Source of the DNA: Desulfobacter latus
GTDB taxonomy: Bacteria > Desulfobacterota > Desulfobacteria > Desulfobacterales > Desulfobacteraceae
Length of the DNA: 64,000 nt
Direction of reading: 5' to 3'
NCBI RefSeq assembly: GCF_013389365.1
Contig: NZ_JACADJ010000008.1
Location: 32,598 to 96,597 of the forward strand
The notes beneath the pieces were generated by a model. The model was given only the letters and a program-made list of their open reading frames with translations, did no database searches and was not told the DNA's origin. Numbering within the stretch: position 1 is the stretch's first letter; every line of letters starts with the position of its first letter. Shown piece by piece: positions 57,392 through 64,000 of the stretch. The position numbers were made by a program, and so were the translations under genes.

Positions 57392-57850
57392 TTATTTTCC
57401 GCAACAACGCTTATACTTGAGCCCGCTTCCACACGGGCAGAGTTCGTTTCTTCCAATCTTAGGCGTATTCTTAGCAACCAATGCTGAATTGCCTGTGTTC
57501 CCGTCTTCATAGTCGTCTTCTTCATAGTCTTCATCATCATCATAGTCATCATCATCATAGTCATCATCATCATAGTCATCATCATCATAGTCATCATCAT
57601 CAAACGCCTCGTCCAGATGCCTGTGAGGAATGAATAGATCATGTTGAGACATTTGTATGCCGACTATTATAACGCCTATACAAAACGCCACAACAAAGGT
57701 TGACCCAATAGCAATAATAGCGTTTTCAAAAAGATTCAACGGCAAAATAATGGAAAATATATATCCGACCCCAAGGAACAGGAGGGTTGGCAAAATCACT
57801 GCCGATACCACCAAAAACAGCACAAACAAAATCCAGATAAACGTCCTCAT
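57392..57850 (-). CDS. Membrane protein with Asp/Tyr repeats and SEC-C zinc motif
   Basis: A 152-residue protein. Two TM helices (about 5-31 and 40-64), then an extremely acidic region (about 80-115) with four tandem DDDDY units, ending in a SEC-C zinc-binding motif ([20 protein letters not shown]). SEC-C motifs occur at the end of SecA and in diverse proteins, where they can bind ribosomes or SecB. The repeats come from a 15-bp DNA unit and may vary in number. I know no family with this exact order; a translocation- or ribosome-associated membrane protein is a guess. The ribosome site is weak. Confidence 0.75.
   Translation of the reverse strand: MRTFIWILFVLFLVVSAVILPTLLFLGVGYIFSIILPLNLFENAIIAIGSTFVVAFCIGVIIVGIQMSQHDLFIPHRHLDEAFDDDDYDDDDYDDDDYDDDDYDDDEDYEEDDYEDGNTGNSALVAKNTPKIGRNELCPCGSGLKYKRCCGK
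57530..57602 (-). repeat. 15-bp tandem repeats coding for DDDDY
   Basis: More than four copies of a 15-bp unit (ATCATCATCATAGTC on the plus strand) within the SEC-C gene. Unit length is a multiple of three, so copy-number change keeps the frame. Confidence 0.9.
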
Positions 57851-57910
57851 CTTTTTATTTTTTAATCCCCGGCTAAACTAGTTAATCTAATTTTTTTTCT
57901 GCCAAACAAA

Positions 57911-57944
57911 TAAAAACGACCCTTTCCAATCAAGGAAGGGGCCG
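57911..57944 (-). terminator. Terminator after sat
   Basis: On the minus strand a stem of about 11 bp (CGGCCCCTTCC against GGAAAGGGTCG) with a short loop is followed by TTTTTATTT, 48 bp after the sat stop. Confidence 0.75.
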
Positions 57945-57992
57945 CTTTTATTTACATCACAAAATGGATGTCAGCTAAGGGAAATCCTTAAC

Positions 57993-59270
57993 TTACATCT
58001 TGGAACCTTCTGCATGACTCTGCAGTTTTACTTCAACCTTTTCGGTCAGGCTGGCATAGTATTCTCTAAGGATAGCCAGAACTTCATCACGACCAAAGTG
58101 ATCAACAACGGGTTCGTTGTTGGACAGGGCGTGACGCAGTTTGGTACCGGAGAGGATAACACGGTCGTCTTTGCCATGGGGGCAGGTTCTCATGGAGGCC
58201 ATGCCGTCGCATTTGTAGCAGTAGAAGGTCCAGTCAATTTTCAGCGGTTCGCACAGCAGACGTTTGCCGTCATCTTCAGGCATGGGGATGGTATCAAAAA
58301 TTTCCTGTGCTTCAAACAGGGTGTAGAAGTCACCAACGCCGGCATGGTCACGGCCGATGATCATTTTGTTAACACCGTAGTTCTGACGGAAGGTGGCATG
58401 CAGCAGGGCTTCACGGGGACCGGCATATCTCATGTCCAGGGGATATCCGGCGTTAATAACATGCTCAGGTACAAAGTAACCCTTGATCAGGGTGTCAATG
58501 CATTTGATACGTACGTCTGCGGGGATGTCGCCGGGTTTCAGGTTACCGATCAGAGAGTGAATCAGAACGCCGTCGCATACGTCAAGGGCGATCTTGCACA
58601 GATGTTCATGGGATCTGTGCATGGGGTTTCTCAACTGCATGGAAGCAACGTTGGCCCAGCCTTTTTCATCCATGATCGCCCGGGTTTCTTTGGGTGTCAG
58701 ATAAACACCTTTGAATTTTTCGGGGAACTCGCCTTCGGAGAGGACTTTTACAGGACCTGCCAGGCAAAATTCTTTTCTGGCCATAACCATCTGAACGCCG
58801 GGATGATCTTCCATGGCGATTTTCCAGAATACGTCATCTTCAGACTCTTCGCCATGACCTTTGTAGACTTTTTCACATTCCCATTTTTTCTCGTCCTCGG
58901 TCATCTCGAATTTTTCTTCGACCTTCATGGTGGCATAAATTTCACCATCTTTTTCCAAGGTGATTTCATCACCGACATTAACGTCTGCAGCAGCATCAGC
59001 AGCAGCGTCGAGCATAACGGGAACCGGCCAGAAAGTACCGTCAGCCAGCAGGAAGTCTTCACAAACACCTTTCCAGTCAGCTTTGGTCATGAAGCCGTTC
59101 AGCGGAGAGAAACCGCCAATACCCAGCATGATCAGGTCGCCTTTAACCTGGGAAGAAATTTCAATTTTTTTCAGACCTTCGGCTTTTTTCAGTTCAGCTT
59201 CCAGTTCTGCGCCTTCAAGCTTGCAGCATACAAGACCTTTTCCGCCATGGGGTGCAACTAGTTTAGACAT
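57993..59270 (-). CDS. sat: Sulfate adenylyltransferase (ATP sulfurylase), dissimilatory type
   Basis: A 425-residue homo-oligomeric enzyme that activates sulfate with ATP to APS, the first step of sulfate respiration. Active-site motifs are intact: [13 protein letters not shown] (QxRNPxHxxHE), [10 protein letters not shown] and a zinc-type CYKCDG with a later CP. The ATG at 59270 has AAGGAG nine bases upstream; an ATG at 59279 sits on the ribosome site itself and is rejected. Reads the same way as the HAD gene 119 bp upstream and ends at a strong terminator. No aprAB or pyrophosphatase gene lies nearby. Confidence 0.96.
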   Translation of the reverse strand: MSKLVAPHGGKGLVCCKLEGAELEAELKKAEGLKKIEISSQVKGDLIMLGIGGFSPLNGFMTKADWKGVCEDFLLADGTFWPVPVMLDAAADAAADVNVGDEITLEKDGEIYATMKVEEKFEMTEDEKKWECEKVYKGHGEESEDDVFWKIAMEDHPGVQMVMARKEFCLAGPVKVLSEGEFPEKFKGVYLTPKETRAIMDEKGWANVASMQLRNPMHRSHEHLCKIALDVCDGVLIHSLIGNLKPGDIPADVRIKCIDTLIKGYFVPEHVINAGYPLDMRYAGPREALLHATFRQNYGVNKMIIGRDHAGVGDFYTLFEAQEIFDTIPMPEDDGKRLLCEPLKIDWTFYCYKCDGMASMRTCPHGKDDRVILSGTKLRHALSNNEPVVDHFGRDEVLAILREYYASLTEKVEVKLQSHAEGSKM

Positions 59271-59389
59271 ATACCTCATCTCCTTATCTATGGTTAACTG
59301 CTGTTATGGGTGTCAAATGCCTTGATCCGGCACCTGACTTCAATTTTATTTAAAAATCTTGTAAGATTTAATGATGATTGGCTTATTTG

Positions 59390-60031
59390 TCAAGACTTAT
59401 ATTTGCTTAACTTCAACAGTTCCCCTACCTCATCCATGGATACGGCATGGGCATGGGCTTGCAGCCCGGGCTGCTTAAATGCAATAAACCACGTTCCGGC
59501 CGATTCAGCCGCTTTTTCATCGTAAATGGAATCCCCGATGAACACAATCTGCCGGGGCAGCAGTTCATAAGCCCCCATAATTTTTTCAAGCTGATCAGGG
59601 AAGGGTTTGGGATTGGCCACATCAGATGCCGTGACAATAATATCAAATGATTTTTTCAGCTTGTGTTCAATAAGTACACGCCCCATGGTATTGGTTCGAT
59701 TCGTGGCCACACCGCGAACCAGACCCGCCTGCTTTATGGCATCAAGCAAGTCAACCAGGCCGGGTTCCATCAGCATCAAGGGGATCACGCTTGCATAGCC
59801 GATCTCTTTAATCATATTGTATACAGGCCGGTGGTCATCCATTTCCGGAAAAAGATATTCCACCGCGGCCTTTACCGTCATCATATGAATGTTTATAAAC
59901 TGTTCATCGTCAATGGGTGGTTTGTTAAAACCGGCCAGAACATCACTATAAAATTTACGGTTAGCCATGGCCGTATCGAACATAACACCGTCGCAGTCAA
60001 ACACAACTGCCTTAATTTCGCCTGTATCCAT
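59390..60031 (-). CDS. HAD-superfamily phosphatase, phosphoglycolate phosphatase-like
   Basis: A 213-residue hydrolase. Motif I VVFDCDGVMFDT with nucleophile Asp, a cap domain, motif II-like GVATNRTNTMGRVL, the KPFPDQLEKIM lysine region and motif III/IV FIGDSIYDEKAAESAG. Substrate could be phosphoglycolate or another small phosphate ester. AAGGA precedes the ATG by 10 bp. It begins 18 bp after the stop of the DUF1573 gene, so they are probably co-transcribed. Confidence 0.9.
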   Translation of the reverse strand: MDTGEIKAVVFDCDGVMFDTAMANRKFYSDVLAGFNKPPIDDEQFINIHMMTVKAAVEYLFPEMDDHRPVYNMIKEIGYASVIPLMLMEPGLVDLLDAIKQAGLVRGVATNRTNTMGRVLIEHKLKKSFDIIVTASDVANPKPFPDQLEKIMGAYELLPRQIVFIGDSIYDEKAAESAGTWFIAFKQPGLQAHAHAVSMDEVGELLKLSKYKS

Positions 60032-60049
60032 TATTTTAGATTCCTTAAA

Positions 60050-60760
60050 TCACTCTTTTTCATCCATAGGTGCTGCCTTTTCAAAAACGGCATATACCCT
60101 GATTCTCAAATGCGATTTATTGGGATTGTCTGTTGTCAGTGTAATAAAATCATATATATCCGCGGAATGGTCGGAATAACAGGAGATCCTGACCTGCCAA
60201 TTTTTTTCCCCCGGACCGGGCGCAATCAGTTCAGCCTTTATCTGCTTATTATACCTAAGTTTCATGTCAAGGATTTTTAATTCATCCGCCTGCACCGGTT
60301 CAATGGTGACCACGTCACTTAAGGTCTGACCGGCCACCCCGCTCAAACTCACAGTGCTGGGACTGATTTTGACAATCTCTTTGACGTTACCGGCAATTTT
60401 CAAATAAAACTTTTTGTTCTCAGGATCATCGGTTTTAACCAGAATATTTTTCATCAACCGGCGTCCGCCATATCCTGCGGTCTTGACGCCAATGGTGATT
60501 TTTCCTTCCCCGCCCGGGGGAATCTGCCTGTCATAAGCTTTTTTGTCGCAGCCTCAGGGCGGCCGAACACTGGTAATGTTCAGGGGGGTATCCCCTTGAT
60601 TCTTTATTATAAAATCATGGGTTAAAAGCGCTCCTTCAAGCACGGGCTCAAACTCAAAAGAGGGGGCCACAGGCACGGCGACAGGACCCGCAGAGACATA
60701 CACCGGTACCGCAAAAATAACCAAACATGCAAAAATAATTATAAAATTAACAGATTTCAT
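60050..60760 (-). CDS. DUF1573-like secreted protein with in-frame UGA, probable selenoprotein
   Basis: One frame of 237 codons is broken only by a TGA at 60554-60556. Order: signal peptide (about 1-24, VYVSAGP), then the DUF1573-like Ig fold (VLEGALLTHDFIIKNQGD, PLNITSVRPP, UGA, GCDKKAYDRQIPPGGEGKI) and a second beta domain (VKISPSTVSLSGVAGQTLSD). In DUF1573 proteins this point is normally Cys-Gly-Cys after a VxxS/P strand; here it reads UGA-Gly-Cys, so UGA replaces the first Cys. Sequence after the UGA stays family-like with no other stop and no frameshift. A GC-rich hairpin follows 37 nt later. Selenocysteine is the best reading; a nonsense mutation is the alternative. Probably exported. 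Operon with the HAD gene. Confidence 0.75.
60506..60522 (-). promoter_or_regulatory. Candidate bacterial SECIS hairpin
   Basis: On the mRNA UUCCCC-CGGGC-GGGGAA forms a 6-bp stem with a G-containing 5-nt loop. The loop starts 38 nt after the UGA, near the far limit known for bacterial SECIS elements. Plausible but not proven by eye. Confidence 0.45.
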
Positions 60761-60874
60761 TTTTTTTTATCCATATTTTTTTACCAACAAATAGAGAAAA
60801 TAGCCTATTCGATCGTTAAATTCAAGGTTGCACATTCATTGCGGATAAAAATCGAGATTACCAATTGGTCAGGT

Positions 60875-63127
60875 TCAGCACGTAGAGAAAAGAATTTTAT
60901 TCACCTGACGGCAAAGCAAATTATCCATATCCAACGTCGTATGGTCAATGCGCCGGACCGGAACCATTCCCATGAGTGCATTGGTCACAAACATGTACGG
61001 CAATGCGCAAAACGTTTCAAGATCCATAGACGCCCGGGTTACACTGAACCCTTTTTTTGCCATAATGTGCATTACGCATTTAAGCGTTATGCCATTGAGT
61101 ACATAACTGGAAGCCGGCACCACCATATTTTTCCCATCCAGGGCCAGGATGTTACAGGTATTTGTTTCAGATACAGTGTTGTCTGAATTTAAAATCAGGG
61201 CTTCATCCGCGCCATGATCCAGGGCAAAGGCTCGCGCCAGGTCGTAGAACAGGTAATTCATCGTTTTATGGTCTGCCAGAAATGAGTGCCGGGCATTGGG
61301 AAAGGTAACCAGATCAAGGCCTTTTTTATTAAGCAGGTCAAGGCGATGTACATAGGTGCGGATAAAGGCGGCAGCAAATACATGCCGCCCCGGCCGGTCA
61401 TCCTTTGCCGCCACAAGCTTGACCGCGCAGGTCTTTTGTTCAAACCCGTTTTGGAAAATCAACTGTTCGATAACGGATTCCCAGCAGATATCCGGCAAAG
61501 TTCCCCCAAACACAGATCCCCAAGATTGTTGCAGCCGCCGGATATGTTCGGACAGTCGAATGGGAATTCCCGCGTCCACCCGGATGGTTTCGAACAGTCC
61601 GGCCCCGTATAAAACACCTGTGATATCAGCCGGCACCCAGGCAAGATTCCGGGGCACAAAGCGGCCGTTTACCCAGGCGATGATCGGTTTTTCAATATCT
61701 TGGGCCGTCCCTTGTGCCAGGGTATCCATCAGGGTTTTTCCCTTGGCCAGGGTCTCTTCAAACTCTTTTTGGGGATCTGAATCATAGACCACGCCGCCGC
61801 CCACGGAAAAAGTCAGCCGCCCGTCATGGACCACGGCAGTGCGAATGGCAATGGAGAGATCCATCGTGCCATGAAAGCTTAAGTATCCAATGGAACCGGT
61901 ATATACATGGCGCTTTACAGGTTCGAGTGCGTCAATAATCTCCATGGCGCGGATCTTGGGACAACCGGTGATGGAGCCCCCTGGAAAGGCGGCCCGGAGT
62001 ACGTCAGCACAGGAAACACCCGTTTTCAGATGACCTTTAACCACAGATAGCAGATGAAACACATTGTCATAGGGCTCCAAACGCTTGTGGGCTGTCACCG
62101 CCACCGAATCATGGTCTGAGACCCGGGACAGATCATTGCGCATCAAGTCCACAATCATGGTCAGTTCAGCATCATCTTTGGTACTCAGGGATAAGATTTT
62201 CGCGATTTCCCCGTCCTGTTCAGGCGTGTTCCCCCGGGCAATGGTTCCCTTGATGGGCCGTGTTTCAACAGTCCGGTCCTCAACTTTGAGAAAGCGCTCG
62301 GGCGACGTGGAGACCACCTGGTGGTCCCCGGCCTGGACAAAGGCGAAAAAGGGGGCGGGATTTTTTTCAAACAACGTTAAAAACAGGGCATAGGCATCAC
62401 CGCTGAAACCGGTTTCAAAACGCTGTGAGAGATTGGCCTGGTAGATATCCCCCTGCCTTAAATGCTCAATAATCTGTGATACGGCGGACAGATATTCCGG
62501 TTTAGTAAATGACGAGACAAGGCCTGTGCCGTCAGCGCAGAAGGTGCCGGGCTGGCGGGATTGTTCAAGCCGATTGACAAAAAATGCTTCCCTGGCCAGA
62601 ATATCTTTTTTCCCCCTATCCCGGTCAAACACCGGCAAACAGAGCCGGTTTTCACACGTTTTTCGATCCTGGATCAAAATGACGGTCGGCGCATACAGAC
62701 AGATATCAGGCAAATCATTGCCCACACAGGTCTTGGGAAGGTCTTCTAGTTTGTCTTTCAGATCATAGGCAAAATAGCCGAACAGGCCGGCGGTCACAGG
62801 TAGATTGAATGTCTTATCAAAAAAGGCATTTTTTTTTACCAGGGTATCAACTAGATCAAAAGGATCCTGTTCTGTGTTATGACAGACAAATTCCCCATTA
62901 GACTCTTTGACTTTAATACAGATTGTGTTTCCCGTTCCCCGCATCGTCAGCCAAGGATCGACGGCAAGAATATGGTACCGGGCACAATCCTGATCAGATC
63001 CGGACAAAAGCACCACCGATCCTTCCTGCTGAGAGAATCGGGCAGCGGCATGCTCAAATGGCAGATCAAAATTTAAACCCCGGATCACAATGTCGGTGAT
63101 CCGGGGTAAAAAAAATTTTTCAGACAT
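60875..63127 (-). CDS. pabBC: Aminodeoxychorismate synthase/lyase fusion (PabB-PabC)
   Basis: A 750-residue fusion. The chorismate-binding PabB part (about 1-460) shows LRQGDIYQANLSQRF, PIKGTIARG, DLMRNDLSRV and FPGGSITGCPKIRAMEIIDA. The C-terminal class IV aminotransferase (about 475-750) has the PLP lysine in HKTMNYL, plus DEALILNSDNTVSETNTCNI. Together they make p-aminobenzoate from chorismate for folate; the glutaminase PabA must be elsewhere. Start overlaps the preceding hydrolase stop (TAATG). Confidence 0.94.
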   Translation of the reverse strand: MSEKFFLPRITDIVIRGLNFDLPFEHAAARFSQQEGSVVLLSGSDQDCARYHILAVDPWLTMRGTGNTICIKVKESNGEFVCHNTEQDPFDLVDTLVKKNAFFDKTFNLPVTAGLFGYFAYDLKDKLEDLPKTCVGNDLPDICLYAPTVILIQDRKTCENRLCLPVFDRDRGKKDILAREAFFVNRLEQSRQPGTFCADGTGLVSSFTKPEYLSAVSQIIEHLRQGDIYQANLSQRFETGFSGDAYALFLTLFEKNPAPFFAFVQAGDHQVVSTSPERFLKVEDRTVETRPIKGTIARGNTPEQDGEIAKILSLSTKDDAELTMIVDLMRNDLSRVSDHDSVAVTAHKRLEPYDNVFHLLSVVKGHLKTGVSCADVLRAAFPGGSITGCPKIRAMEIIDALEPVKRHVYTGSIGYLSFHGTMDLSIAIRTAVVHDGRLTFSVGGGVVYDSDPQKEFEETLAKGKTLMDTLAQGTAQDIEKPIIAWVNGRFVPRNLAWVPADITGVLYGAGLFETIRVDAGIPIRLSEHIRRLQQSWGSVFGGTLPDICWESVIEQLIFQNGFEQKTCAVKLVAAKDDRPGRHVFAAAFIRTYVHRLDLLNKKGLDLVTFPNARHSFLADHKTMNYLFYDLARAFALDHGADEALILNSDNTVSETNTCNILALDGKNMVVPASSYVLNGITLKCVMHIMAKKGFSVTRASMDLETFCALPYMFVTNALMGMVPVRRIDHTTLDMDNLLCRQVNKILFSTC

Positions 63128-63747
63128 TATCTGAGAAAGGGATTCATCCGCTTTTCATTGGCAATGGAGGTCTCAGGCCCATGTCCGGGATAGACAATAG
63201 TCTTTTCGTCCAAATTCAGTAATTTTGTTTTAATGGAAGATATCAGGGTAGCATGATCGCCGCCGGGAAGGTCGGTGCGTCCGATTGAACCCATAAAAAG
63301 GGTGTCTCCGACAAACAGGTGGCCCGGCGTGTAAAGACAGATGCCCCCGGGTGAATGCCCCGGGGTGTGAATCACTTCAAAAGTAATATTGCCAAAGGTG
63401 ATTGTCTCGCCGTCTTTGAGATGAATGTCGGCCGACGGGGAATTTTCTGTCTTAAGACCGAACATGGCAGCATGCTTGGACAGGTCCGAAAGCATGGGTT
63501 CATCATCAGGATGAACGGCAATCTGAGCACCTGTCGCGTCCTTCATTCGCTTGTTTGCCCCAACATGGTCAAAATGGCCATGGGTATTGATCAAATATTT
63601 CGCCTTCAGTTCAGCTTCGGCAAGGGTCATGAGTATCCGGTCGGCATCATCGCCCGGGTCAATGACAGCAGCCTGTTTTGTCTCTTCACATCCCACAATA
63701 TAGCAATTTGCCATGATCGGGCCGACTTCAAGTTTTCGTATAATCAA
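63127..63747 (-). CDS. Metallo-beta-lactamase fold hydrolase, glyoxalase II-like
   Basis: A 206-residue protein. The metal motif is THGHFDHVG, with later ligands in HTPGHSPGG, GDTLFMGSIGRTDL and PGHGPET. Such short glyoxalase II-like enzymes cleave thioesters or persulfides; the exact substrate is unknown. The start is a TTG at 63747 with AGGAACAGGAT upstream. Coupled to pabBC. The leader abuts the right end of the tnpB element on the same strand. Confidence 0.88.
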   Translation of the reverse strand: MIIRKLEVGPIMANCYIVGCEETKQAAVIDPGDDADRILMTLAEAELKAKYLINTHGHFDHVGANKRMKDATGAQIAVHPDDEPMLSDLSKHAAMFGLKTENSPSADIHLKDGETITFGNITFEVIHTPGHSPGGICLYTPGHLFVGDTLFMGSIGRTDLPGGDHATLISSIKTKLLNLDEKTIVYPGHGPETSIANEKRMNPFLR

Positions 63748-63802
63748 AAGATCCTGTTCCTTTCTTCTTACTCATTCTTACCTATTGAGTATGAATGATG
63801 AG

Positions 63803-63899
63803 AAATTCCTGCTTCATAGAGTGTGCCCGAACAAACTGCTTAGGTCTCATTTCCTCTCCACAGGCTTAAAATTCCGTAGAACCTACGGTATTGTTATTA
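63803..63899 (-). ncRNA. Right end / omega RNA-like tail of the tnpB element
   Basis: Downstream of the tnpB stop (minus strand) come a CCGTAG/CTACGG hairpin, GGAATTTTAAGCCTGTGGAG and GCACACTCTATGAAGCAGGA. I recognise these as the conserved 3' end of tnpB elements, which doubles as the scaffold of the TnpB guide RNA. The guide would be the flank just beyond 63803. Limits approximate. Confidence 0.65.
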
Positions 63900-64000
63900 T
63901 TATGCAGCCGATAAAACCGGATACTGTTCCAGGTTCCGGGCTGCGTTTTCATCTCTATCCAGCTTGAATCCGCACGCCGGACATATAAATGTTCGATCCG
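63900..64000 (-). CDS. tnpB: TnpB C-terminus, cut by window edge
   Basis: The last 32 codons before a TAA read TFICPACGFKLDRDENAARN and LEQYPVLSAA, the zinc-ribbon and RuvC-III Asp region of TnpB (OrfB_Zn_ribbon). TnpB is the RNA-guided nuclease of IS200/IS605 and IS607 elements. The rest lies outside the window, so completeness is unknown. Oriented toward the metallo-beta-lactamase gene. Confidence 0.9.
   Translation of the reverse strand, partial: DRTFICPACGFKLDRDENAARNLEQYPVLSAA

Noticed and set aside
57530..57602. Tandem 15-bp units as a possible CRISPR array
   Set aside because: No spacers; the units are contiguous and code for an acidic protein segment.
58014..59261. Long open frame (415 codons) antisense to sat
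   Set aside because: It mirrors the conserved sat gene, whose active-site motifs are intact; the antisense product has no recognisable features or ribosome site.
60458..60553. Frameshift as the cause of the split DUF1573 gene
   Set aside because: Both halves are in the same frame and the bridge codons read family-like sequence; only the single TGA interrupts it.
1..64000. tRNA, rRNA, tmRNA, SRP RNA or replication origin
   Set aside because: Intergenic regions were read for cloverleaf-like or conserved RNA segments and DnaA-box clusters; none was convincing.

Overview
The window reads as chromosome of a sulfate-reducing deltaproteobacterium, most likely Desulfobacteraceae and Desulfobacter-like. 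This is inferred from dissimilatory-type sulfate adenylyltransferase (sat), a frdCAB fumarate reductase/succinate dehydrogenase operon, MaeB-type malic enzyme, several carboxylate-type transporters, a probable UGA-encoded selenoprotein, and the gene order ffh-rpsP-khpA-rimM-trmD-SPOUT-rplS-rnhB-yraN-rsmI. No rRNA, tRNA or CRISPR array was seen.

1-27 kb is the accessory and transport/signalling half. It holds a sodium:solute symporter with a small subunit, a formate/nitrite-type channel next to a dynamin-like GTPase, twin UspA proteins with matching leaders, a DUF2333 protein, a SatP/YaaH acetate-type carrier with a consensus sigma-54 promoter and three tandem leader repeats, its probable sigma-54 activator, and a DUF3360 permease. 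Around the permease sit four DUF294-type nucleotidyltransferases, three of them Cache-PAS membrane sensors and three carrying CBS pairs, plus a membrane PAS-DnaQ exonuclease. Decayed mobile DNA runs through it: an orphan HEARO/omega RNA, a second HEARO RNA with a gutted IscB gene, an IS607 resolvase fragment and a MITE with a 10-bp direct repeat on each side.

27-48 kb is mostly metabolic: frdCAB, maeB, a GGDEF-EAL protein paired with a PhnD-like binding protein, a complete branched-chain amino-acid-type ABC transporter (livKHMGF) ending in a divergent PaaK-like ligase, cyclopropane fatty acid synthase, a cysteine hydrolase, a PP-loop thiolase-like protein, a second MITE copy and a broken hicB.

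48-64 kb is housekeeping: rlmN, ffh and the ribosomal/RNA-modification operon, a PiT-PhoU-like phosphate carrier, an Asp/Tyr-repeat SEC-C protein, sat, a HAD phosphatase, a DUF1573 protein interrupted by one in-frame UGA at a conserved Cys position, a pabB-pabC fusion and a metallo-beta-lactamase hydrolase. The right edge cuts a tnpB gene of an IS200/IS605 or IS607-type element.

The strongest candidates for something new are the UGA-containing DUF1573 gene, the amplified sensor-nucleotidyltransferase/exonuclease cluster around transporters, and the sigma-54 leader with C-rich tandem hairpins.
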